This document shows, in pieces, positions 7,205-12,807 of a DNA stretch of 39,143 nt. Each line of letters starts with the position of its first letter. Position 1 is the first letter of the stretch. Made by a program: the position numbers and the translations under genes. Source of the DNA: a virus; the IMG/VR virus record IMGVR_UViG_3300031578_000144, positions 1 through 39,143 of that record; one strand, given 5' to 3'. Under the pieces are notes generated by a model. The model had not been told where the DNA came from, searched no databases, and worked only from the letters and a program-made list of their open reading frames with translations.

Positions 7205-7341
7205 GGCACGGCGTGGCGAGGTGGGGTCTGGTGTTGTTAGGTCGGGCTAGGTGAGGTCCGGCGCGGCGAGGTATGGCCGGGTAAGGCGCGGTAAGGCGAG
7301 GAAAGGTATGGCATGGTGAGGCGCGGTAAGGCAAGGTAAGG
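7205..7341 (+). repeat. GGYNN pentamer array 2 (28 units)
   Basis: Of 28 phased positions, 27 are GG and one is TG (7235). The spacer triplet starts with a pyrimidine in 27 of 28. It is the same length (137 bases) as array 1 and has the same last three units, TAAGGCAAGGTAAGG, but the internal triplets differ. Confidence 0.95.
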
Positions 7342-7392
7342 ATATAAAAGGAAAGAAAATAAAAAATTAAACAAATAGCTACGGAGTTAAGT

Positions 7393-7611
7393 ATGCGGAT
7401 TGTGCGATTTTTGGCAATCATATTTTTAGGCGCATGCCTGGGGGCGGCTTTGATGGTTCACATATGTCAACCTCTCACGTTGATCCAGGAGAATGAGGAG
7501 CTGCAGGCGGATGTGGCAGGCCTCTCAAAGGCATATACGCGGAGGTTTACGAGATCCCATATTATGCCGTTTCATCCCATTCGACAGGCTCAGGGTCATA
7601 AAATAAATTGA
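7393..7611 (+). CDS. Small membrane-anchored protein
   Basis: This 72-residue protein has one N-terminal hydrophobic helix (FLAIIFLGACLGAALMVHIC) and a short coiled-coil region (LIQENEELQADVAGLSKAY). The C-terminus HPIRQAQGHKIN is written by a TTCGACAGGCTCAGGG element, so the original end is lost or altered. A weak site (CGGAGTTAAGT) precedes the ATG. Function unknown. Confidence 0.5.
   Translation: MRIVRFLAIIFLGACLGAALMVHICQPLTLIQENEELQADVAGLSKAYTRRFTRSHIMPFHPIRQAQGHKIN
7576..7595 (+). repeat. CTTCGACAGGCTCAGG-type repeat, copy 2
   Basis: CCCATTCGACAGGCTCAGGG is read in frame as IRQAQG near the C-terminus of the small membrane protein. Confidence 0.85.
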
Positions 7612-7628
7612 ATCAATAGAGGTAACAA

Positions 7629-8504
7629 ATGCCACATCATGAAGTGAAATGTCCATGCGGGAAAACAAAAATGATTTACCGGAGCCCGAAACAGAAGGTG
7701 CCGAAATATTGTAGTATGGCATGCAGGCGGCGGTTTCATTCCGGCAATTATAAGCGGAAAAAATGGCTGTTCACCCCGGAGATGGATGAACAGATACGCG
7801 AGCTGTACCGAAATAAAGTGTCCATGAAATCAGTGGCCTATACCGGCCCGGTCAAGAAGCTGGCCGAGAAATTCGGCATGCCCCGGTGGAAGGTGAGCAA
7901 ACGGGCGGGCGAGCTTGACGTGGTACCGGTACAGAAAAAGGAGCCGATCTACTCAGATACCGAGATCTGGATTCTCAATCAATGCGCGCATCGAAGCCCG
8001 CAGGTCGTCCAGAAATATCTCAAGCGGGCGGGATATCGAAGATCGCAGCAAGGGATCAAGCTCAAGATGAAACGCCTGCAGCTCTCCCGCGCGACCATGA
8101 ACGGGTATACATCCCGATCGCTCGCAGGGCTTTTTGGTGTCGACGATCACGGAATTGCGCGGTGGATCAAAAAGGGCTGGCTCACTGCACAGAAGCGCGG
8201 CACGGCCCGCACCCCGCAGCAGGGAGGGGATGAATGGTTTATCCGCCCGGAATGGGTGAGGGAGTTTGTGATTGCGAATGTAGCGGTGATCGATTTCATG
8301 AAGGTGGATAAATATTGGATGGTGGAAGTTCTAACAGAAGCCCATAGCTCACAGCTGATAGCTGATAGCAAAAGAAAAACAGAAAGACCTGAGATTGAGG
8401 AGCCGGACGAAGTCGATATACGTTATTACGACGACGAAGAAGACGAGGTGGATATAGTTGATGGTATCCCGAGCTTATCGGTGGCTCGTAGTTGGGCGGA
8501 ATGA
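7629..8504 (+). CDS. Zinc-finger and HTH DNA-binding protein
   Basis: The 291-residue protein starts with a zinc-binding region (CPCG at 8-11, then YCSMAC at 27-32). It continues with HTH-like segments (GPVKKLAEKFGMPRWKVSKRAGEL) and a MerR/excisionase-like one (YTSRSLAGLFGVDDHGIARWIKKGWL). The C-terminus is strongly acidic. It is probably a phage transcription or replication regulator, but I cannot name the family. The stretch AHSSQLIADSKRK comes from an inserted AGCTGATAGC-type repeat at 8341-8372. The position in the middle region would suit a late activator. Confidence 0.55.
   Translation: MPHHEVKCPCGKTKMIYRSPKQKVPKYCSMACRRRFHSGNYKRKKWLFTPEMDEQIRELYRNKVSMKSVAYTGPVKKLAEKFGMPRWKVSKRAGELDVVPVQKKEPIYSDTEIWILNQCAHRSPQVVQKYLKRAGYRRSQQGIKLKMKRLQLSRATMNGYTSRSLAGLFGVDDHGIARWIKKGWLTAQKRGTARTPQQGGDEWFIRPEWVREFVIANVAVIDFMKVDKYWMVEVLTEAHSSQLIADSKRKTERPEIEEPDEVDIRYYDDEEDEVDIVDGIPSLSVARSWAE
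8341..8372 (+). repeat. AGCTGATAGC-type repeat arm inside a gene
   Basis: CATAGCTCACAGCTGATAGC followed by TGATAGC is the same unit as in the intergenic elements at 17634, 22879 and 34636. Here it is read in frame, encoding HSSQLIADSK. Confidence 0.75.
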
Positions 8505-8518
8505 TTTAGGGGGATAGT

Positions 8519-8713
8519 ATGCGGAATAAAGGAAAATCGTTCTGGTGTGAGACATGGGGCCAGCAAATATATGAAGCGGTCTGCATCCATCGATTCAAAA
8601 AAGGGTTAAAGAAGTGTGAAGGGTGCGCAAAGGGAAAGGAGCTCCTGGAGCAAGAAATCGCTCTAATAATGGAGGAAAGCGAGCAGTATGGATTACGTAA
8701 AAATAGTATTTGA
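8519..8713 (+). CDS. Small cysteine-containing hypothetical protein
   Basis: This 64-residue protein has WCETW, a C-IHRFKKGLKKCEGC core and a helical C-terminus. The C-x7-8-KKCEGC arrangement suggests a small metal-binding fold. The ATG follows AGGGGGATAGT. Its 3' end overlaps the start of the next tiny membrane gene by 26 bases. Function unknown. Confidence 0.5.
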   Translation: MRNKGKSFWCETWGQQIYEAVCIHRFKKGLKKCEGCAKGKELLEQEIALIMEESEQYGLRKNSI

Positions 8714-8801
8714 CATGAACTGGTTCTGGCTGGGACCGTGGCTGGCCATCAGCCTGGGAATCGGGGTCGTGGCCCTGGCTGTTGATATGTTTAGGAATTG
8801 A
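8688..8801 (+). CDS. Tiny single-span membrane protein (37 aa)
   Basis: The ATG at 8688 lies 12 bases after GGAGG. The product (MDYVKIVFDMNWFWLGPWLA, then ISLGIGVVALAVDMFRN) is essentially one transmembrane helix with a tryptophan-rich interface. It is too short for usual ORF lists. It overlaps the upstream gene in another frame and ends exactly where the first CCGCAGAT-type hairpin begins. Confidence 0.45.
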   Translation: MDYVKIVFDMNWFWLGPWLAISLGIGVVALAVDMFRN

Positions 8802-8802
8802 G

Positions 8803-8874
8803 GCCACAGATATACGCAGATAAACGCGGATAAAAATTAAAAATAATCTGTGATAATTTGTGTAAATCCGCGGC
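8803..8874 (+). repeat. CCGCAGAT-type hairpin element, copy a
   Basis: The 5' arm is GCCACAGATATACGCAGAT, the loop is A-rich and the 3' arm is AATCCGCGGC. It lies between the tiny membrane gene and the SD of the next gene. Confidence 0.85.
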
Positions 8875-8892
8875 AAAAAAGGAGTCGACTAT

Positions 8893-9387
8893 ATGAAATT
8901 GCAATGCCCGAAATGCGGATCACGGTTTGAAATGGAACAGGCCGTCAGGGAATTGGAACAGTCGGAAACGCACGACATTGCTGCAAAACTGGGGCAGCAT
9001 TGGCGGCTGGTATATGAGTATTCGGATTGTTTCAGACAGAGCGAGTATGGCAATGTTGATCTATCGAAACGGCTGCGGATCTTTAAATCTATCGTGCAGT
9101 TTTATGATACCCTGATTTTTTCGTACCGGGGGAAACGATATCGCACAAACTGGCATGAGGCGATCAAGGCAATGACGGCGATCTGCAATATGCAGTTATG
9201 GGGATTTGAAAATCACAATTATCTCTATAAAATGCTGATGAAAACGTCAGAGCGGATCAGCGCCGAGGGATTGAGTGCGGTTGAAGAGCAAGAGCGCGAG
9301 GCCCTTCGACAGGCTCAGGGCAGAGCTACCCAGGAAGAGCCAGGGCAATTGAATTTTAAGAAATTAGCCACAGATATACGCAGATAA
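8893..9387 (+). CDS. Zinc-knuckle hypothetical protein
   Basis: This 164-residue protein opens with CPKCGSRFEMEQA, a half zinc knuckle typical of MJ0042-like proteins, followed by a helical domain with aromatic residues (HWRLVYEYSDCFRQSEYGN). It carries two element insertions. ALRQAQGRA near residue 137 comes from a CTTCGACAGGCTCAGG repeat, and the final LATDIRR is encoded by the 5' arm of the hairpin element at 9367. The original C-terminus was probably different. The ATG follows GGAGTCGACTAT. Function unknown. Confidence 0.5.
   Translation: MKLQCPKCGSRFEMEQAVRELEQSETHDIAAKLGQHWRLVYEYSDCFRQSEYGNVDLSKRLRIFKSIVQFYDTLIFSYRGKRYRTNWHEAIKAMTAICNMQLWGFENHNYLYKMLMKTSERISAEGLSAVEEQEREALRQAQGRATQEEPGQLNFKKLATDIRR
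9302..9320 (+). repeat. CTTCGACAGGCTCAGG-type repeat, copy 3
   Basis: Identical to 3052-3070 and read in frame as ALRQAQG. Confidence 0.9.
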
Positions 9388-9426
9388 ACACAGATTAATC
9401 CGCGATGATCCGCGAAGATCTGCGGC
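9367..9426 (+). repeat. CCGCAGAT-type hairpin element, copy b
   Basis: GCCACAGATATACGCAGAT pairs with GATCTGCGGC. The upstream gene stops inside its 5' arm. An SD (CCGGAGG) follows at once. Confidence 0.85.
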
Positions 9427-9444
9427 AAAAACCGGAGGTTTACA

Positions 9445-10125
9445 ATGAAAGCCGAGGATATGGGGATTGACCCGCACACCGGTGAACATACCCGGGATTT
9501 CTCAAAGGCGGAGACCGCCATGATGGGGGTGCTGTCTGGGTATGTCGGCAAATATAGCAAGATCCCGGCAGAGGATCTGGCCGTACAGTGGCGCGAGCAT
9601 ATGGACTACCTCAAGGTCTCATATAACGAATACCAGCGGCGGATCGAGATGTGGAAACGGGAGGTCCGGTCGATGATCAATCACCTGGTGATCGACCATG
9701 ACCAGCCAATTTTAAGCAAGGCAGGGAGCGCCGGCGGATACTGGATTGCAGAGAGCCAGGCAGAGGTCGACGAGTTCTACGAGACATTCCGGCGCCGGGC
9801 CATGACCGGGCTCACCAAGGCGGCCCGAGGCAAGCAGGCGGTGCTGGCAGATATGGTCAAGCAGCTCACATTCGAGTTTGACGAGCTCAAGACCGCACGG
9901 CCGGCCATAGCAGCGATTTCGATTAAACCCATTGCACATGAACCGGCACCGGTAGTGATGGTATCGACCTTCCTGGACCAGATGACGCGCGAGCCGGAAA
10001 AATATGCCAACGAGCTGCGGCTCCTGCGTGATAAGTTCGGCAAGGTCTTATTACCCAGGGAGATGTTCGGGGAGATCCAGGCCCTATCACATAAGTTGAG
10101 CGGGCTGCTGGAGAAGGTGGCGTAA
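9445..10125 (+). CDS. Winged-helix-type phage protein, function unknown
   Basis: The 226-residue protein has a central segment MINHLVIDHDQPILSKAGSA with GGYWIAESQAEVDEF next. This reads like the winged-helix of phage regulatory or replication proteins, where a hairpin with GYWIA follows a helix pair. It continues with a helical FRRRAMTGLTKAARGKQAVL and a coiled C-terminus. Regulation or replication initiation are possible. The ATG follows ACCGGAGGTTTACA. It is the last gene before the cassette insertion. Confidence 0.5.
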   Translation: MKAEDMGIDPHTGEHTRDFSKAETAMMGVLSGYVGKYSKIPAEDLAVQWREHMDYLKVSYNEYQRRIEMWKREVRSMINHLVIDHDQPILSKAGSAGGYWIAESQAEVDEFYETFRRRAMTGLTKAARGKQAVLADMVKQLTFEFDELKTARPAIAAISIKPIAHEPAPVVMVSTFLDQMTREPEKYANELRLLRDKFGKVLLPREMFGEIQALSHKLSGLLEKVA

Positions 10126-10162
10126 GGATGATATGCGGAAAATTTTCTATGTATCTTAGCTG

Positions 10163-10370
10163 TTAGGAGGTAAAGAAATGAAAGTACTTATCATTGAAGT
10201 CAATAGTTGTGAAGGATGTTTGCACTGTATTGGATATGCTACCCATCGGTGCAAAGAAGCTGAGAAAACAATTAAGGACATAAAGCAAATACCAAGTTGG
10301 TGTCCATTGCCAGACATACCTCCTAACAATCAAATCAACCAGACCGCCTAAGCGGCAGGTTATCTAAGCG
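10163..10370 (+). mobile_element. Integron gene cassette 1
   Basis: The cassette runs from the TT of G|TTAGGAGG at 10162 to the cut site of attC1 (10370|10371). It is 208 bp and holds one gene (10178-10351) that ends in its attC. The array has no integrase gene, so movement would need one supplied from elsewhere. Confidence 0.7.
10178..10351 (+). CDS. Cassette 1 product: small Cys-rich protein (57 aa)
   Basis: The ATG follows TTAGGAGGTAAAGAA, with an ideal SD located in the cassette's own 5' end. The 57 residues carry C11-x2-C14-x2-C17, C25 and a W41-C42-P motif (IPSWCPLP), a pattern I associate with small metal-binding proteins of anaerobes and with integron cassettes, but I cannot name a family. 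The stop codon lies in the central part of attC1, as is common for cassette genes. Function unknown. Confidence 0.6.
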   Translation: MKVLIIEVNSCEGCLHCIGYATHRCKEAEKTIKDIKQIPSWCPLPDIPPNNQINQTA

Positions 10371-10376
10371 TTAAGT
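10322..10376 (+). other. attC recombination site 1
   Basis: CCTAACAA (R'') and GCGTTAAG (R') flank inner arms ATCAACC and GGTTAT (with one unpaired base) and a central CCGC/GCGG stem. The cut would lie at G10370|T10371. The size (55 bp) and layout match short attC sites such as that of aadA1. Confidence 0.75.
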
Positions 10377-10626
10377 GTGCTTATGAAAAAATCGATAGAG
10401 AGACTTAAACAACTGGCAAATGATAATAACAAATTTGCGGATCAAATTGAAACAGGTGAATTCAAAATCATTGATATGCCAGCTGAAAGAGTGAGCTCAC
10501 TAATAAGAACATATCGCTATTGGAGCCAGTGTCTCTATGTGGCAGCATGGTTGCTGGAACAAGATGAGCACACCTAACAAGGCGAGTAAACCCGACCACT
10601 AAAATCTGCGGCGGGTTACCGCAGCG
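10371..10626 (+). mobile_element. Integron gene cassette 2
   Basis: 256 bp between the two attC cut sites. It carries one gene, 10383-10577, whose stop TAA lies in the R'' box of attC2. Confidence 0.7.
10383..10577 (+). CDS. Cassette 2 product: small helical protein (64 aa)
   Basis: I choose the ATG at 10383; a GTG at 10377 adds two residues. The protein is helical, starting MKKSIERLKQLANDNNKFAD, with a middle FKIIDMPAERVSSLIRTYRY and an aromatic C-terminus (YWSQCLYVAAWLLEQDEH). There is only a weak SD because translation starts almost at the attC1 border, which is usual for cassettes. No family is recognised. An accessory or defence/toxin function is possible but not shown. Confidence 0.55.
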   Translation: MKKSIERLKQLANDNNKFADQIETGEFKIIDMPAERVSSLIRTYRYWSQCLYVAAWLLEQDEHT

Positions 10627-10632
10627 TTAGGC
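10573..10632 (+). other. attC recombination site 2
   Basis: CCTAACAA (R'') and GCGTTAGG (R') flank GTAAACCCG and CGGGTTAC, which pair with a single bulged A, the hallmark extrahelical base of attC. It is 60 bp, with the cut at G10626|T10627. Confidence 0.8.
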
Positions 10633-10651
10633 AGATTTAAAAAAGGGTACT

Positions 10652-10990
10652 ATGAAACATCATTGGATGGCATTTCTGATTTGTGCAATTGCCTATATCT
10701 CATTGGGCTCGGAGTGCCATACAAAACCACCGGAGAAAAACTGCCTGGATAATACACTGGCCGTGATAGAGGCCTTAAAGGATACATATCCTCTCGTCAT
10801 CGTCGAGGGTGATTATTGTAATGATACCAGGCATGTCGAATGTTTTTACTGGGAGGATGACAGGTGGAAATGCGGCTACTGGACAGGAGCGATAGTCACA
10901 GAACGGCCGCAAGATTGGCGGTTTAGCGCCTCTGTTTATAATTATGCCGAATACGAGGAGAGGGTCAGGATGTATGGATGGAGAGATTGA
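10652..10990 (+). CDS. Secreted or lipoprotein-like, possible transglutaminase-like fold
   Basis: This 112-residue protein has an N-terminal hydrophobic segment (WMAFLICAIAYISLGSEC) that could be a signal or lipoprotein peptide with a Cys at about 24. The mature part has KNCLDNTLAVIEAL and later TRHVECFYWEDDRW. A Cys-helix followed by a His-strand and Asp-Asp is the rough pattern of transglutaminase-like cysteine peptidases, but this is weak. It lies just after attC2, so it may be the phage gene interrupted upstream by the cassettes, or a third cassette whose attC was lost. Confidence 0.45.
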   Translation: MKHHWMAFLICAIAYISLGSECHTKPPEKNCLDNTLAVIEALKDTYPLVIVEGDYCNDTRHVECFYWEDDRWKCGYWTGAIVTERPQDWRFSASVYNYAEYEERVRMYGWRD

Positions 10991-11022
10991 AACTGGAAAC
11001 TGGAAACTGGAAACTTGAAAAC
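10983..11022 (+). repeat. GGAAACTTGAAAC-type tandem repeat
   Basis: Units AACTGGA repeat as GAAACTGGAAACTGG, then GAAACTTGAAA. The same opening (GGGAGATTGAAACTGGAAAC) occurs inside a gene at 33811. The preceding gene ends inside the first unit (TGA at 10988). Confidence 0.8.
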
Positions 11023-11045
11023 CTAAATCCAGAACGGGAACGATT

Positions 11046-11489
11046 ATGCCGTTGTCAAATAAACAAAAAACACTGGCGATTGTAGCCTTCCGGCAGCTGG
11101 GGATCGGCGAAGAGGACCGGCACCAGATCCAGGCCGAATTCGGTGGCCACCGGTCGCTCACAAAGATGAACTATCAGGGATGGTTGGAGCTGGTCAGGCA
11201 TCTGGAGGGGTGTGGGTTCAGGAGTTCAGGGTTCAGGGTTCAGGGTTCAAAATTAAAACCCAGAACGCAGAACCCAGAACCCAGAACGGCATTAATCGGC
11301 AAGATCTACGTCCTCTGGTACCAGTTGGCAGGCATATATTATACACCTGGAAAAGAGAAGGTCGCCCTGCGGGGATTTCTGCGCAAGCGGTTCCGGGTGG
11401 ATCATGAGAATTTCCTGGATACGTCCACGGCGATCAAGGTGATTGAAGCCATAAAATCAATTTTAAAGCGACATGCAGTTTGGGATTAA
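11046..11489 (+). CDS. gemA: GemA-like (DUF1018) protein with repeat insertion
   Basis: This 147-residue protein starts NKQKTLAIVAFRQLGIGEED and has LTKMNYQGWLELVRHLEGCGF. Later come GKIYVLWYQLAG and STAIKVIEAIKSILKR. These are the two halves of the GemA/DUF1018 family of Mu-like phages, linked to modulation of host gene expression and gyrase. Between them residues about 60-80 (RSSGFRVQGSKLKPRTQNPE) are translated from an inserted GTTCAGG/CAGAACCC hairpin element, in the linker between the halves and in frame. The protein may still work. The ATG follows CGGGAACGATT. Confidence 0.75.
   Translation: MPLSNKQKTLAIVAFRQLGIGEEDRHQIQAEFGGHRSLTKMNYQGWLELVRHLEGCGFRSSGFRVQGSKLKPRTQNPEPRTALIGKIYVLWYQLAGIYYTPGKEKVALRGFLRKRFRVDHENFLDTSTAIKVIEAIKSILKRHAVWD
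11217..11286 (+). repeat. GTTCAGGG/CAGAACCC hairpin element inside gemA
   Basis: The 5' arm is GTTCAGGGTTCAGGGTTCAG and the 3' arm CAGAACCCAGAACCCAGAAC, complementary with G-T and mismatch tolerance, around AAAATTAAAA. It is a multiple of three in effect, since the reading frame is kept. Confidence 0.85.
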
Positions 11490-11496
11490 AAACAAT

Positions 11497-11525
11497 TTGA
11501 CAAACTAAAAGATATCTTTTAATAT
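11497..11525 (+). promoter_or_regulatory. Strong sigma70-type promoter
   Basis: TTGACA (11497-11502), 17-nt spacer, TAATAT (11520-11525). It is an almost perfect consensus. It lies just after gemA and before the leader RNA and lysis genes. Confidence 0.75.
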
Positions 11526-11531
11526 TTAGAA

Positions 11532-11672
11532 AATTAGAAAACTTATCCCGCCCGGAGTTGAGAGCGGGATCAGGGGCAAACGGAGTTCTGTAAAATGAAG
11601 TAATAACGTAAGAACTCATCAGAAGCCCGGCATTCGATTCTCGAAAGAGGACCGAAGAGCCGGGCTTTTTTT
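11532..11672 (+). ncRNA. Structured leader RNA or small RNA (about 140 nt)
   Basis: No ORF of note is present. Three hairpins follow the promoter: ATCCCGC/GCGGGAT (11545-11551, 11564-11570), GAGTTCT/AGAACTC (11583-11589, 11611-11617) and the terminator hairpin with a GAAA tetraloop. The arrangement of promoter, hairpins and terminator ahead of a lysis gene resembles lambda pR'-tR'. It could be a free small RNA or an attenuated late leader. Confidence 0.6.
11623..11672 (+). terminator. Rho-independent terminator before the lysis genes
   Basis: AAGCCCGGC (11623-11631) pairs with GCCGGGCTT (11659-11667) through an inner TTCG/CGAA helix and a GAAA tetraloop, followed by a run of seven T (11666-11672). 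Confidence 0.85.
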
Positions 11673-11683
11673 ATGGGAAATTG

Positions 11684-11755
11684 GCCGCAGATATACGCAG
11701 ATGAACGCTGATTAAAAAAAATTAATATCTGCGCCTATCGGCGAAAATCCGCGGC
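11684..11755 (+). repeat. CCGCAGAT-type hairpin element, copy c
   Basis: The 5' arm is GCCGCAGATATACGCAGAT and the 3' arm AAATCCGCGGC. It sits between the terminator and the endolysin SD. Confidence 0.85.
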
Positions 11756-11770
11756 AATAAGAGGTAGCGC

Positions 11771-12340
11771 ATGAAACCCTTTAAAGTTTTCGTCGACCCC
11801 GGTCATGGCGGCCCCGACAATGGCGCAGCCTGGGGTGAGAAGTACGACTATGTTGAGGAGGATGATCTGAATCTCAATATTGGTTTTTTGCTCCGATATG
11901 ATCTTCTTCTTTCCGGTTTTGAGGTTCGGATGTCACGAGAAAGTGACGAGCCGGTTCCCCTGGAGCGCCGAGTGGCGATGGCCAATTACTGGGGCGCGGA
12001 TGTGTTCATTTCCATCCATGCCGACGCCTTTCACAACATCACCGCCAAAGGGATCACAACGCATATCTATATGCACGGCTCGCAGAATTCGTTGATTCTT
12101 GCCACATGGATACAGGCCGGGCTCATTAAAAAATTTATCGATCATACCAACCGGAAGGTCAAGAGATCGAATTTTTTTGTGCTGCATTATACCACCATGC
12201 CGGCGGCGCTGGTGGAATGCGAGTTTATCAGCAACCCTGAAACCAGGCGCTTTTTAAAGGAGCCGGAAAACCAGCTTGCCCTGGCACAGGCCATCGGGGG
12301 AGGGGTAAAGAAATATTTAGCCGCAGATCTACGCAGATAA
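11771..12340 (+). CDS. N-acetylmuramoyl-L-alanine amidase (Amidase_3) endolysin
   Basis: The 189-residue protein is an Amidase_3 type enzyme that cuts the lactyl-L-alanine amide bond of peptidoglycan. Zinc and catalytic residues are visible: H12 in VDPGHGG, a Glu at 29/30, H83 in FISIHAD and E149 in AALVECEF. FISNPETRRFL near the C-terminus is typical. There is no signal peptide, so release depends on the holin downstream. The last residues LAADLRR are encoded by the 5' arm of the hairpin element at 12320. The ATG follows AAGAGGTAGCGC. Confidence 0.9.
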   Translation: MKPFKVFVDPGHGGPDNGAAWGEKYDYVEEDDLNLNIGFLLRYDLLLSGFEVRMSRESDEPVPLERRVAMANYWGADVFISIHADAFHNITAKGITTHIYMHGSQNSLILATWIQAGLIKKFIDHTNRKVKRSNFFVLHYTTMPAALVECEFISNPETRRFLKEPENQLALAQAIGGGVKKYLAADLRR

Positions 12341-12383
12341 AAACGGATATTTAAAATCCTGAAAATCCTGAAAATCTGCGTAC
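12320..12383 (+). repeat. CCGCAGAT-type hairpin element, copy d (degenerate)
   Basis: GCCGCAGATCTACGCAGAT opens it. The 3' side is AATCCTGAAAATCCTGAAAA then TCTGCG, a tandem-like variant. It supplies the last codons and stop of the endolysin. Confidence 0.75.
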
Positions 12384-12397
12384 CAAAAAAAGGAGTT

Positions 12398-12807
12398 ATG
12401 ATGAGACAATCACTCATATTAATACTCATTATCACAATCATCAGTGCGTGCATCCTGATCTTTGCCATACGGGCGGCGCATCCTTTCACCTGGGAGGGCG
12501 AGCTGGATCCGAATGAATTCCTAAAATGGCCCCGGGTTTCGCAACGTATGGTCTCCCCGGAGATCGGTACAGTAACCGTCAAAAATCCGGATGCATCCAG
12601 CCCTATACAGAACGTGCAAGTAATCCTGAAAATTTACAGAATAACGTGTTCGCATATCAATATTTCAAGAATGGTGAGATCTATTTATATACGTTTGATC
12701 GCAAGGCTGATCGATACGAGAGAAAATATTTTACCGAGACACAACGCAAGGGCTGTATGAAGTGTCATAAAGATCTTTTAGCAGGAGGACAGAAACATGG
12801 GATTTGA
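12398..12807 (+). pseudogene. Frameshifted membrane-anchored CxxCH (cytochrome-like) protein
   Basis: The frame starting at 12398 has a membrane anchor (LILILIITIISACILIFAI) and a domain with FLKWPRVSQRMVSPEIGTV. It then loses sense near 12620, where the -1 frame continues with SNPENLQNNVFAYQYFKNGE, EIYLYTFDRKADRY and GCMKCHKDL. The whole reads like a small heme-binding protein of the cytochrome P460 type, with a C-terminal CxxCH at 12754-12768. Either one base was lost (decay or sequencing error) or a -1 shift occurs. I see no classic slippery heptamer. It sits in the lysis block, overlapping the holin start by 11 bases. Confidence 0.5.

Noticed and set aside
6489-7341. CRISPR-like array
   Set aside because: Unit of 5 bases with no spacers of 25-40 bases and no cas genes.
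7176-7421. Leftward 81-residue frame over the second array
   Set aside because: Same artefact of the pentamer repeat as at the first array.
10652-10990. Third integron cassette
   Set aside because: No attC fold is seen after the gene; the DNA there is a GGAAACTTGAAAC repeat. A lost attC cannot be excluded.
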